DNA of 64,000 nucleotides, from contig NZ_BMEX01000003.1 in NCBI RefSeq assembly GCF_014637345.1, forward strand, positions 64,001 through 128,000, given 5' to 3'. This DNA comes from Kroppenstedtia guangzhouensis. GTDB taxonomy: Bacteria; Bacillota; Bacilli; Thermoactinomycetales; DSM-45169. The position numbers and the translations under genes were made by a program. Numbering within the stretch: the first letter of the stretch is position 1; each line of letters opens with the position of its first letter. Under the pieces are notes generated by a model, which was given only the letters and a program-made list of their open reading frames with translations, made no database searches and was not told the DNA's origin. Below, piece after piece: positions 33,887 through 41,978 of the stretch.

Positions 33887-34996
33887 TCAAGGCTTGCGGG
33901 GAATCCCCGTCACTAGGATGTCCCGGCCCAAGATATCAACCGATACATCTTTCAGTGAGAGAGCATTTTTCATGTAATCTGCTGACGCCCCCCCAACGGC
34001 GGTCAGACTGTCCCGGCCTCCTAAAATCTTGGGTGCAATAAAAAACATCACTTTATTCACCCAACCTTCCCGCAACAGGGACGCGTTTAATTCCCCCCCG
34101 CTCTCTGTAAGGACCGAGACGATCCCCTCTTGACCCAAACGACGAAAGACCCGCTCCAGCCTCACCCGGGGGCCCGCCCCTGTTCGAAACACACGAACCC
34201 CCCTGGCGGTCAGAGCTTCTTCCCGTCCGGGAGCCGCCTCGTCAGTACAGAATACCCAGGTGGGAGCGGATTCCACATCTGCCAACGGGCTGTCCAGTGG
34301 AACGCGGAGTTTACTGTCCACCACGACCCGCAACGGATTCTTACCACCCCCCGGCAGCCGGACCGTCAACTGCGGCCGGTCGTGCAGAGCCGTTCCGGAT
34401 CCGATCAAAACCGCGTCGTATTGGTGACGCAGACGATGCACCTCTTCCCTGGCCTCCTCCCCCGTCACCCATCGACTGTCCCCGTCAGAGGTGGCAGTCT
34501 TTCCATCGAGCGTGACCGCTGCTTTCAAGGTGATGAAGGGCAATCCTGTTCGGCGATGGTGAAAATAGGTTTCGTTCAACTGGGTACATCGGTCTGCAAG
34601 CACCCCTGTCTTCACCGACAAACCGGCTTCCTGCAACCGTTGCACCCCTTTTCCCGACACCAAAGGGTCCGGATCGATGCTACCCACCACCACCCGTTTC
34701 ACTCCGGAGGAGATGGCTCGCTCAGTACAGGGAGGAGTTCGACCATAGTGATTACAAGGTTCAAGAGTGACATAGAGGGTGCTTCCCTCCGCCGACTCCC
34801 CCGCCTGTTCCAGGGCATGCACTTCCGCATGAGGGCCTCCCGCCTTTAAATGGGCCCCGGAACCCAGGAGCTGTCCATCTTTTACCACAACAGCACCCAC
34901 CAATGGATTGGGGGATGTCTGTCCACGAGCCGCCTCCGCCAACCGGAGTGCCAACTCCATCCATCGTTCATCTTCCGTCAGGCTCATGCTCTTCAA
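33887..34996 (-). CDS. ribD: Bifunctional RibD: deaminase and reductase
   Basis: Second and third steps of riboflavin synthesis. The deaminase domain (about 1-145) has the zinc motif HAEVHAL and PCNHYGRTPPC; the reductase domain (about 150-365) has TSDGDSRWVTG and TESGGELNASLL. The TTG at 34996 has AGGAG seven bases upstream and gives 369 residues; an ATG three codons later is an alternative. First gene of the rib operon, under the FMN riboswitch. Confidence 0.94.
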   Translation of the reverse strand: MKSMSLTEDERWMELALRLAEAARGQTSPNPLVGAVVVKDGQLLGSGAHLKAGGPHAEVHALEQAGESAEGSTLYVTLEPCNHYGRTPPCTERAISSGVKRVVVGSIDPDPLVSGKGVQRLQEAGLSVKTGVLADRCTQLNETYFHHRRTGLPFITLKAAVTLDGKTATSDGDSRWVTGEEAREEVHRLRHQYDAVLIGSGTALHDRPQLTVRLPGGGKNPLRVVVDSKLRVPLDSPLADVESAPTWVFCTDEAAPGREEALTARGVRVFRTGAGPRVRLERVFRRLGQEGIVSVLTESGGELNASLLREGWVNKVMFFIAPKILGGRDSLTAVGGASADYMKNALSLKDVSVDILGRDILVTGIPRKP

Positions 34997-35021
34997 GGAT
35001 GATCTCCTCTCTGCAATCAAA

Positions 35022-35049
35022 TAAAAAAAGCCCTTCCATCAGGGCTTTT
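35022..35049 (-). terminator. Terminator of the FMN riboswitch
   Basis: AAAAGCCCT and AGGGCTTTT pair around GATGGA, followed by a T-run on the minus strand, between the aptamer and ribD. It is the likely expression platform: FMN binding favours this hairpin. Confidence 0.8.
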
Positions 35050-35188
35050 GAAAACAGGGACACAGGAAATGAGAACGCAGGAATACCTCCCCGGATCCCA
35101 CAAAGGAAACCGACTTTGGCAGGGCTTCGACAACAGCAGACACAACAAAAAAGCACCGCTGCCACAGGAGACACCCGCATTCCCTTTC

Positions 35189-35322
35189 ATCCTTCTCCCA
35201 TCCAGACTTTAACTGTCGGCCCCGGAGTTTCACCGGATCCACCGCAAAACGCGGGTCACGGACTGAGGAAGGGATCCCCCTCCATCACCGCCGGTCGGGA
35301 ATTTCACCCAGCCCCGAAGGAT
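35189..35322 (-). promoter_or_regulatory. FMN riboswitch (RFN element)
   Basis: The minus strand shows the RFN aptamer blocks in order: CTTCGGGGCTGGGTGAAATT, CCCGACCGGCGGT, AGTCCGTGACCC, GGTGGATCCGGTGAAACT, CCGGGGCCGACAGTTAAAGT and CTGGATGGGAGAAGG. It precedes ribD by about 190 nt, with a terminator hairpin between. A -10-like TACAAT at 35368-35373 upstream could start the transcript. Confidence 0.97.
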
Positions 35323-35410
35323 GTTGATCAGCTGATTCAATTGGATCGTATGCGCGATCACGTTTACATTGTATCATACCCCAATCCGGTATGGGAACCG
35401 ATGCCCTCCG

Positions 35411-36370
35411 TCACGGGGTCAAGGGATCACTTTTCCTACCTTGGAGCAGAGAGGGATCCCTGTGGTCCTTCCAGGGTGGACCCACTTGCAAGCAAAGGTA
35501 ACAGACCGCAGAAAAGAAGAGGCAGACGAGGGTTGCGTGGCCGAGGGCCACCATCAACTCCAGCTTGGTCAGAACGATTGCACCACCGGTCAACACTTGA
35601 AGCACAGTTAAAATCAAAGACCAGCGGGCCCCCTTGTTCAGATCTTTCCGATGGGGATACTTTTTCCTGACCGCCCACCATAACCAGACGGCAAACAGGA
35701 ACAAGAGACCAGCAAACAGACGGTGGGTCAATTGTATTCCCCCCTGGCTGAACAGATCTGGAATCCATTTGCTTCCACACAAAGGCCAATCGGCACAGCC
35801 CAGACTGGAGCCCGTATGCCGTACATAAGCACCGGTGTAGACGACGACATAGGTGTAAACTGCCAAACCCCACATTCCATATTTCATCGGTCGGGACACA
35901 AAAGAAGCTTTACTGCTTTGGGAGCGTCCCTGACGATCCATCTGAAACAGAACCACCGTCAACAGGAGCACACTGGCAAAGGATAAGAGGGAAAAACCGA
36001 AGTGAAGAGCCAGTGCAGCATCCGACTGACCCCAAACCACTGCCGCCGCTCCCAGCAGGCCCTGGAAAATGATAAAAAACACACTGTTGAATGCCAAGAA
36101 CTTGACAGTGAAGTTTTTCCTGTAAAGAAGCCAGGCCCCAACCGAAGCCGCCACCACAATCAAACCCACCAGTGCGGAGACGATCCGGTGACTATACTCG
36201 ATCCACAGCTCCAGAGTGTGGTAGCTGGGAAAAATTTCGCCGTGGCAGAAGGGCCAAGTATTGCCACATCCGTCTTCGGAACCGGTTTTGGTGACCAATG
36301 CCCCCATCAGGGTGATCAACAGCGTGCCCGCCGCTCCCAGAATGGACATTCCCCGAATCGTTCGATTCAT
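35411..36370 (-). CDS. ctaA: Heme A synthase
   Basis: Membrane enzyme that oxidises haem O to haem A for cytochrome oxidase. The 319-residue protein has eight helices, two Cys pairs on the outer loops (GCGNTWPFC near residue 34 and GCADWPLC near residue 190) and haem-ligand His residues in EYSHRIVS, LALHFGFS, QLTHRLFAG and LGHATL. AGAGGAGG precedes the ATG. It is transcribed toward ribD but the riboswitch promoter lies between. It complements the ResDE and ResBC genes in respiration. Confidence 0.93.
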   Translation of the reverse strand: MNRTIRGMSILGAAGTLLITLMGALVTKTGSEDGCGNTWPFCHGEIFPSYHTLELWIEYSHRIVSALVGLIVVAASVGAWLLYRKNFTVKFLAFNSVFFIIFQGLLGAAAVVWGQSDAALALHFGFSLLSFASVLLLTVVLFQMDRQGRSQSSKASFVSRPMKYGMWGLAVYTYVVVYTGAYVRHTGSSLGCADWPLCGSKWIPDLFSQGGIQLTHRLFAGLLFLFAVWLWWAVRKKYPHRKDLNKGARWSLILTVLQVLTGGAIVLTKLELMVALGHATLVCLFFSAVCYLCLQVGPPWKDHRDPSLLQGRKSDPLTP

Positions 36371-36473
36371 CTATGGAGTACCTCCTCTCTGTACACCTTG
36401 ACATCCATTATTCTACCACACTACCGGTACCCCTAATGCCTTGGCTGCTTAACGGGCACAAATTCTCCATACT

Positions 36474-36504
36474 TCAAAAAAACCCCTCCGGAATGGAAGG
36501 GGAT
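36474..36504 (-). terminator. Terminator after the M23 hydrolase gene
   Basis: CCCCTTCC and GGAGGGG pair, followed by TTTTTTTG on the minus strand. Confidence 0.65.
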
Positions 36505-36515
36505 GAAAACAGAAT

Positions 36516-37589
36516 TCACTGCATATATTTATATGGATTGACGTAGTTCCCTGGTCGCCCTTCATGCACCTCAAAATGAAGGTGGGGCCCCGTAGAGCGT
36601 CCGTTGTTCCCGATTGAGGCGATCCGTTGCCCCTTTTTCACCACACTTCCCACCGACACCTGGGATTGCCAGGAATACATGTGGGCATAGAGACTGAAGA
36701 CACCGCCCCCATGATCAATCATGATATAGTAGCCATAACCGCAATTGCAACTTTGAGCACGGATCACCCGTCCGTTGGCAGCTGCGTAAATCGGGGAACC
36801 TTGACCGTTTGCAAAATCGATCCCCGTATGGAATTCACTCCCGCGATATCCATACCCGGACGAGACCCGTCCTCCTGCCGGCCGACTCAGGGGGCCCTGA
36901 TAAGGAAAAGAGCCTGACTTCAAATGTTCCAAATTCAGTTGGGACAGTTCCTTCCGGTAATCCCCCTCTTCATGCTCCAGGGAACTCAGTTTATCCTGGT
37001 TTTCCTCCATCAAGTCAACCATTTTGTCATACTCTTTCCGTGCCTTTTCCGTCTTTTTTTCAACTTTTTTTCTGGCCTTTTTCACTTCCTTCTCCGCTTT
37101 CTCCGCCTTGTCCTTTCGCTCGTAATATTTCTTCACTTCATCGTAATTCTGCTTGAGGATCAGGCGGAGAACTTCATATCTGGCCAGAAATTCTCCTAAG
37201 GATTTCGCCTTCAGCAAAACCTCCATCTGATTGGTTCCGCTGTTGATGTACATGGAACGGACGCTTTCCTTGTATTTGTCATCGTATTTGTCCAGTTCCT
37301 TTTTGGCTTCCTTCAGAATCTCCTTTTTCTTTCTTTCCTCTGACTTTGCCTTCTCCAGCTCTTCCTCCAAGGAATTCAATTTCTTTTTGTGCTCATCGAT
37401 CTCCTTTTTCAGTTCCGCGATCTCTTTCTCTTTTTGGGCTTTGTTTTTCTGGACATCGTCCAACTTCTTTTCCAACTCGGACTTCTTGTCGGCTTGGACA
37501 AGACCCGATGGCCAGACGGAGAAGGCTAAACTCAAAGCCACCACAGCAACCGCTGTCTTCTTCCACGCGCCCTCTCCCATCATCTTCAA
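36516..37589 (-). CDS. Coiled-coil M23 murein endopeptidase
   Basis: Secreted cell-wall hydrolase of about 357 residues. A signal peptide (KKTAVAVVALSLAFSVWPSG) is followed by a Lys- and Glu-rich coiled coil at about residues 33-215, as in EnvC and CwlO. The M23 domain has the zinc ligands in FHTGIDFA and HLHFEVHEG, both intact, so it should be active. Start: TTG at 37589, seven bases after AAAGGGTGA, or the ATG two codons later. The coiled coil suggests control by FtsEX or a similar partner, which is inference. Confidence 0.88.
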   Translation of the reverse strand: MKMMGEGAWKKTAVAVVALSLAFSVWPSGLVQADKKSELEKKLDDVQKNKAQKEKEIAELKKEIDEHKKKLNSLEEELEKAKSEERKKKEILKEAKKELDKYDDKYKESVRSMYINSGTNQMEVLLKAKSLGEFLARYEVLRLILKQNYDEVKKYYERKDKAEKAEKEVKKARKKVEKKTEKARKEYDKMVDLMEENQDKLSSLEHEEGDYRKELSQLNLEHLKSGSFPYQGPLSRPAGGRVSSGYGYRGSEFHTGIDFANGQGSPIYAAANGRVIRAQSCNCGYGYYIMIDHGGGVFSLYAHMYSWQSQVSVGSVVKKGQRIASIGNNGRSTGPHLHFEVHEGRPGNYVNPYKYMQ

Positions 37590-37711
37590 AACAGGATCAC
37601 CCTTTCCACCATATGAATCCGGTGTTTCCGCTAAAACGCAAAACATCCTATGGATGTTTCAAAGGGAGAAACCTCGCATCGATTGTTATAAATCAGTTCA
37701 CTTCAAAAGTC

Positions 37712-37741
37712 AGTATACTAGAGCCTCCTTTGAGTGTTCAA
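37712..37741 (-). promoter_or_regulatory. Sigma-A promoter for the M23 hydrolase
   Basis: On the minus strand TTGAAC (37736-37741) and TATACT (37712-37717) are 18 bases apart, about 120 nt before the start codon. Confidence 0.55.
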
Positions 37742-37757
37742 GATGAAAAGAGGAGAT

Positions 37758-37785
37758 TTGACGAAAAGCCTCCCGAAGGAGGAGT
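37758..37785 (-). terminator. Possible terminator after lysA
   Basis: CCTCC and GGAGG pair around TTCG and are followed by CTTTTCG on the minus strand. The stem is short, so efficiency is doubtful. Confidence 0.4.
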
Positions 37786-37828
37786 CCATAGTTCATAGAA
37801 CCTATACCACTTATTCTGATCGCACCAA

Positions 37829-39151
37829 TTACGTCTGATCCAGCTCTTTCATTCTCCCGGGGATCCGGTCATTCCGGATCAGATCCTCCAGAGTCTCCCG
37901 TCGCACCACTTCAAAGGCTTCACCACCCCGGACAAAGACAACCGCCGGGCGGCGGAGCCGGTTGTAGTTGTTCGCCATCGAATAATTGTAAGCTCCGGTA
38001 CAACTCACAGCCAACAGATCGCCGGTGTTCACCGGGGGTAAAGCGATGTCCCAGATCAACATATCTCCGGATTCACAGAGTTTTCCTGCAATAGAAACTG
38101 TTTCAGTCGGCTCTTCCCCCACCCGGTTGGCCAGGCAAGCCTCATAGGAGGCATGATACAGCGCCGGGCGGGGATTGTCATTCATCCCACCATCCACGGC
38201 GATATACTTGCGAAGGCCAGGAATCTCCTTCACAGTTCCCACCCGATATAATGTGGTGCCAGCCTCTCCTACAATACTGCGTCCCGGCTCCAACCAGATT
38301 TGAGGAAATTCCTCACCGGCAAACCCATGACGCACCTCCTCGGCAATGGCCGCGATATACTGATTCACTGGCATCGGGTGATCCTCTTCGTTGTAACGGA
38401 TCCCAAATCCGCCACCCAGATTGAGGATCCGTGTCTCAAACCCCAGGGATTGCCGACACTCTGTAGCCAACGCCGCCATTTTACGAACAGCCAGACGAAA
38501 TCCATCAGTTTCAAAAATCTGAGATCCAATGTGACAGTGAAACCCTTCCGGCTCCAGCCCCTCCGATGTCATGCATTGCTTCAGGGCTCGGTGAACCTGG
38601 CCGCTTTCCAGATCAAAACCGAACTTGGAATCTTCCTGACCTGTTTGGATATAGTGATGGGTGTGGGCCTCAACTCCGGGAGTGGTTCGCAAAATCACTT
38701 TCACCCGACGTCCCCGTTCCCGGGCGAGCTGATCCAGCATCGCCAACTCCGTGAAATTATCCGCCACAAATCGGCCAATCCCCGCATCCAGCGCCATTAC
38801 AATCTCCTCCAATGTCTTATTGTTGCCGTGGAAATAAATCCGCTCTGGAGGAAATCCCGCTTTTAATGCGGTATAAAGCTCCCCGTCGGAAACCACATCC
38901 AAATAAAGTCCCTCTTCAGCCACCAACCGGCACATCGCCAATGTGCTGAACGCTTTGCTGGCATAGGCCACCCGATAGGAAAGTTCTGTCCTTTCAAAGG
39001 CTTCCACATAGGAGCGGATCCGTTGCCGGATCATCGTTTCATCCATTACATAAAGGGGAGTTCCAAAACGGTTTGCCAATTCCACCGTATCACATCCCCC
39101 GATCTCCAAGTGTCCTTGATGATTGATTCGACTGGTTCCGCGTAGTTTCAT
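37829..39151 (-). CDS. lysA: Diaminopimelate decarboxylase
   Basis: Last step of lysine synthesis, decarboxylating meso-DAP with PLP. The 440-residue protein has the PLP lysine in VAYASKAFS near residue 63, HGNNKT, HCHIGSQI, LNLGGGFGIRY and the C-terminal GAYNYSMANNYNRL. The start at 39151 (MKLRGTSRINHQGHL) follows a purine-rich site; the upstream open frame crosses the leader and promoter and is rejected. Its position after the spoVA genes is as in B. subtilis, although a CPBP gene and a structured leader intervene. Confidence 0.94.
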   Translation of the reverse strand: MKLRGTSRINHQGHLEIGGCDTVELANRFGTPLYVMDETMIRQRIRSYVEAFERTELSYRVAYASKAFSTLAMCRLVAEEGLYLDVVSDGELYTALKAGFPPERIYFHGNNKTLEEIVMALDAGIGRFVADNFTELAMLDQLARERGRRVKVILRTTPGVEAHTHHYIQTGQEDSKFGFDLESGQVHRALKQCMTSEGLEPEGFHCHIGSQIFETDGFRLAVRKMAALATECRQSLGFETRILNLGGGFGIRYNEEDHPMPVNQYIAAIAEEVRHGFAGEEFPQIWLEPGRSIVGEAGTTLYRVGTVKEIPGLRKYIAVDGGMNDNPRPALYHASYEACLANRVGEEPTETVSIAGKLCESGDMLIWDIALPPVNTGDLLAVSCTGAYNYSMANNYNRLRRPAVVFVRGGEAFEVVRRETLEDLIRNDRIPGRMKELDQT

Positions 39152-39176
39152 CCCTTCCGCTCCCCTTTCACAACTC

Positions 39177-39251
39177 AAAAAGCAACGGACGACAGACGCG
39201 CCTGTTGCCTCCCCCAGTCTCCCTCCTGATTCATCCTGACGATGGCAACAG
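39177..39251 (-). promoter_or_regulatory. Attenuator-like leader of lysA
   Basis: On the minus strand a terminator stem (GCAAC with GTTGC, extended by GGCG with CGTC) ends in TTTTT at 39177-39181. Its 5' arm also forms an exact 8-bp alternative pair: CTGTTGCC (39244-39251) with GGCAACAG (39202-39209). The two pairings exclude each other, as expected of an attenuator or riboswitch platform. The upstream 70 nt are also structured (CCGAT with ATCGG). It does not match the lysine-riboswitch core motifs I know, so the ligand is unassigned. Confidence 0.55.
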
Positions 39252-39325
39252 CCGATTCGGGGATGATCGGTCCCGGACAAATCGACACCCCTCGCCCTTA
39301 TTCCGTGGCTAAATAAATTTAGATC

Positions 39326-39354
39326 AGAGTACCATATTCCTTTTTTCATGCCAA
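39326..39354 (-). promoter_or_regulatory. Sigma-A promoter for lysA
   Basis: On the minus strand TTGGCA (39349-39354) and TACTCT (39326-39331) are 17 bases apart, giving a leader of about 170 nt. Confidence 0.5.
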
Positions 39355-39392
39355 GGGTTGATATCCTTTAAGAAGACATCCAAAAAAGGGGG

Positions 39393-39449
39393 TTGACTTG
39401 GCAGATGAAGTTCATTAGGATTTTGATTAGATAATTAGAAAATTAGCTA
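39393..39449 (+). promoter_or_regulatory. Promoter and AT-rich operator-like site for the CPBP gene
   Basis: TTGACT (39393-39398) and TAGGAT (39416-39421) are 17 bases apart. Right after the start point the sequence repeats TTAG units and contains the palindrome AATTAGCTAATT (39438-39449), a plausible repressor site. No regulator gene is adjacent. Confidence 0.45.
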
Positions 39450-39469
39450 ATTGTTGAGGAGGTATTTCA

Positions 39470-40201
39470 TTGAAACAAGGCCGGTTGATATTTTTACTCA
39501 CCTTTCTCTGTTTTATCGGCGTGGTGGGAGGAATTCCATATGTAAACGAGTTGATCCGGGAGGAAGGCAATCCCGATCTGATATGGATCTTTTTGGTTCA
39601 ATCCACGATTCTTGCATTTTTGGCCAGTTGGATCGGAGTGCGATTGTCCGCTCAAACCGGGTTGGATGTACCAGTGATGCGTTGGCTTTTGTATCGGAAT
39701 GCCAAGCCGGAAGGAATGACCCGAAAATTCTTTCATTCCGTGTTGCTCGGTCTGGGAATCGGATTACTTATTATAATGGCGGATACATTTATCTTCAGCT
39801 CCTTTCATTCCTCCTTGGGGGATTCCCCCGTCATTTCTCCCTGGAAAGGTTTGGCGGCAAGTTTGTACGGGGGGATATTTGAAGAAGTTCTTTGTCGATT
39901 CCTTGTGATGAACCTGATCGTCTGGCTTTTGATTAAATTATCCCGTAAGCAAGCCCGATCTTATCATTATTGGATGGGAATCATCTTTTCCGCTCTTTTC
40001 TTCGGAATTTTCCATCTGGAAGCCACATCTGCGGCTTTCGGCTCTTTGACAGTGCCTCTGATCCTTCGGGCCACTATTTTAAACGGCATACCCGGAGTGT
40101 TGTTTGGCTGGCTCTTTTGGCGATGGGGACTCTCTTATGCCATGCTGGCTCATCTGTGTACTGATCTTTTTCTTCATGTGATATGGGTCGCTCTCATCTG
40201 A
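39470..40201 (+). CDS. CPBP family intramembrane metalloprotease
   Basis: A 243-residue membrane protein with about seven helices. The CPBP motifs are GGIFEEVLCRF near residue 135 (Glu-Glu and Arg), FFGIFHLEA near residue 183 and LAHLCTDLFLH near 228. TTG start with GAGGAGG eight bases upstream. It is on the opposite strand to its neighbours, visibly richer in AT, and occupies the place where spoVAF stands in B. subtilis between the spoVA genes and lysA. These features suggest an acquired gene, possibly for bacteriocin immunity or regulated proteolysis. Confidence 0.83.
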   Translation: MKQGRLIFLLTFLCFIGVVGGIPYVNELIREEGNPDLIWIFLVQSTILAFLASWIGVRLSAQTGLDVPVMRWLLYRNAKPEGMTRKFFHSVLLGLGIGLLIIMADTFIFSSFHSSLGDSPVISPWKGLAASLYGGIFEEVLCRFLVMNLIVWLLIKLSRKQARSYHYWMGIIFSALFFGIFHLEATSAAFGSLTVPLILRATILNGIPGVLFGWLFWRWGLSYAMLAHLCTDLFLHVIWVALI

Positions 40202-40207
40202 TCCCAA

Positions 40208-40798
40208 TCAACTGTTTTTTTCGGAGGAAACAGGAGAGAAGCCGGCTTGCTTTAAAATCAACTGAACCGCTTTCGTAGTAATGGGAGCTCCCCACAACGG
40301 ATCATCATAGTTCTCCATCTTGCCCACATCACCGATTCCCACCACCAGCGGAAACTGATACTGATTCAATACATCCACCGTGTCTCCGTAAATTCGTAAA
40401 GGGGCTCCGTTTACCACCGAACCGTCCTTGTCCACACCATGTTCCACGCAATGGCCCTTCTGATCCAGGGCCACATCCACCTGAACCCCCGCCGCAGCAT
40501 AGCAATTGGAAGCGACAGCAACAACTCCCAGTACCTCCACCCCGGGGTGATTCACCACGTGCTCCAAAGCGGTCTCCCCGGGTCCCTTTCCCTGGGAACC
40601 GCAATCATCAAACATCACCAACACGGGATCATGGGCGGCTTCCTGAATCAATCTCACCAAGTCAGGTCCGGTCAACAGCGTCGGATTCCCCGCTGACGCC
40701 GAAATGCATCTTCCTCCCACTCGCCGGGCCACCTCTTCCACGGTTTCCCTGGCGATCCGGTCACCGTCGGTAATCAGGATCACCTTTCTCTTTCCCAT
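40208..40798 (-). CDS. spoVAEa: Stage V sporulation protein AE, soluble SpoVAEa type
   Basis: Soluble component of the SpoVA channel that moves dipicolinic acid into and out of the spore core. The 196-residue protein begins MGKRKVILITDGDRIARE, with VMFDDCGSQGKGPGE and VLGVVAVASN as family blocks. The start at 40798 follows AGGGGTGAGG. It directly follows spoVAB (60 nt), whereas B. subtilis has spoVAC, spoVAD and spoVAEb in between. The naming follows B. subtilis SpoVAEa; it is not the membrane SpoVAEb. Confidence 0.85.
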   Translation of the reverse strand: MGKRKVILITDGDRIARETVEEVARRVGGRCISASAGNPTLLTGPDLVRLIQEAAHDPVLVMFDDCGSQGKGPGETALEHVVNHPGVEVLGVVAVASNCYAAAGVQVDVALDQKGHCVEHGVDKDGSVVNGAPLRIYGDTVDVLNQYQFPLVVGIGDVGKMENYDDPLWGAPITTKAVQLILKQAGFSPVSSEKNS

Positions 40799-40857
40799 AT
40801 GCCTCACCCCTTGAACGGGCTCACCCGAACACTCATCAAAACGGAGATACCACCATT

Positions 40858-41283
40858 TCAATCGGAGATAAAGACGATCCATTGAAACAATGAGCCCACC
40901 ACTTTTCCCAACATCATCGCCAGCAACAACCAAAAAATCCTGGGTTCCATCCCGATCCGCTTAGCAAGAATGGGCAGGACATTTACCACCTCTGTCAGTG
41001 CGGCCGCCAGCAGCCCGACAAAAACACCCGACAAAAGTCCCATCCACACTGTGCTGACTGGAGGAAAAAAAGCGACCCATTCCCGAAAGTCCACCCAGGT
41101 GAAGACGACTGCCCCCACTACGAAGGCAATCTCATACAGATGGACCTGTGTTCGGCTGTTGGTGAGAACCGTCAGCCGCGGAACAATATCCAACACGGTC
41201 AGAAACGCAACCAGTCCGCTCCCCACCGCAACTCCCCCGGCCAATCCGATAAAAATCAGTGCCAAGTCAACCAGAAGGGACAC
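40858..41283 (-). CDS. spoVAB: Stage V sporulation protein AB
   Basis: Membrane subunit of the SpoVA DPA channel. The 141-residue protein has about four helices and the block FIGLAGGVAVGSGLVAFLTVLDIVPRL. The frame opens at 41313, but the GTG at 41283 with AAGGG five bases upstream gives the usual length and N terminus; it overlaps the spoVAA end by 17 nt. Confidence 0.88.
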   Translation of the reverse strand: MSLLVDLALIFIGLAGGVAVGSGLVAFLTVLDIVPRLTVLTNSRTQVHLYEIAFVVGAVVFTWVDFREWVAFFPPVSTVWMGLLSGVFVGLLAAALTEVVNVLPILAKRIGMEPRIFWLLLAMMLGKVVGSLFQWIVFISD

Positions 41284-41893
41284 GGGAACCCTTTTGTCCT
41301 TTCGTTTTCTCATGATCGATCACATATTGATCGATACTCTCCTGATACATAAAAACTTCCAGTTCCAGCGGACTGGGCTCATCATTAAACTTTTGCTTGA
41401 AAAGGTGATTAAAAAACAAGACCATGCCCAGTCCGATCCCCAAAGAATACGGGATTTGCAGAATCAGCGGCCGAGAGTGGTGCATTCCGGTCATCAGATA
41501 ATAGATACGTTCATGCACCTCTTTCATACTCACATCCGTGTGGAAATTCATAATGGCCAGCCCCGACCCCACAAACAGCAATAACCACACTCCAGCCACG
41601 GTGATCCATCCAGGCTTGGGACCGATTTTCTTGAACTCGATCAGAACCTGGGGATTCCCCACTGTCCGAATATCCAAGGTGGGATACTCCCTGCGGATGA
41701 TCCGAACTACATCCATCAGTTCGACAACTGCCATGTTTCCTTCTTCCGGGCCAAACCGGGTGACGGGAAGACTTTCGATCTGTTCCCGATCTTCCTCCGC
41801 CAACACCCGGGAGACGTCCCCCACCCGCAGGATTTGTCCGGGTCGAGCCAGTATTCTTTTTTTCATCTGTATAAACACTTGACTGGAAGTCAT
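41267..41893 (-). CDS. spoVAA: Stage V sporulation protein AA
   Basis: First gene of the spoVA operon. The 208-residue protein has a soluble N-terminal domain (VFIQMKKRILARPGQILRV) and two membrane helices near residues 95-115 and 140-160. GGGAGGGAG precedes the ATG at 41893. A close match to a sigma-G promoter lies 19 nt upstream, which supports forespore expression. Confidence 0.9.
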   Translation of the reverse strand: MTSSQVFIQMKKRILARPGQILRVGDVSRVLAEEDREQIESLPVTRFGPEEGNMAVVELMDVVRIIRREYPTLDIRTVGNPQVLIEFKKIGPKPGWITVAGVWLLLFVGSGLAIMNFHTDVSMKEVHERIYYLMTGMHHSRPLILQIPYSLGIGLGMVLFFNHLFKQKFNDEPSPLELEVFMYQESIDQYVIDHEKTKGQKGSRVPSG

Positions 41894-41911
41894 GGCACTC
41901 CCTCCCGTATG

Positions 41912-41942
41912 TAGTATGTAACGTTCTCGAAAACTCCATACA
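41912..41942 (-). promoter_or_regulatory. Sigma-G promoter of the spoVA operon
   Basis: On the minus strand TGTATG (41937-41942) and CATACTA (41912-41918) are 18 bases apart, a full match to the sigma-G consensus. The -35 begins within the T-run end of the sigF terminator. Confidence 0.75.
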
Positions 41943-41976
41943 AAAAAAGGCCACCCTCTGGAGGGTGCAAGCCTTT
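41942..41976 (-). terminator. Terminator after sigF
   Basis: CACCCTC and GAGGGTG pair around CA, with outer GGC and GCC, followed by TTTTTTTG. It separates the spoIIA operon from spoVA. Confidence 0.75.
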
Positions 41977-41978
41977 CC

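Noticed and set aside
39177-39320. Lysine riboswitch call for the lysA leader
   Set aside because: The gene suggests it, but the conserved core blocks of the L-box were not found by eye, so only an unassigned attenuator is reported.
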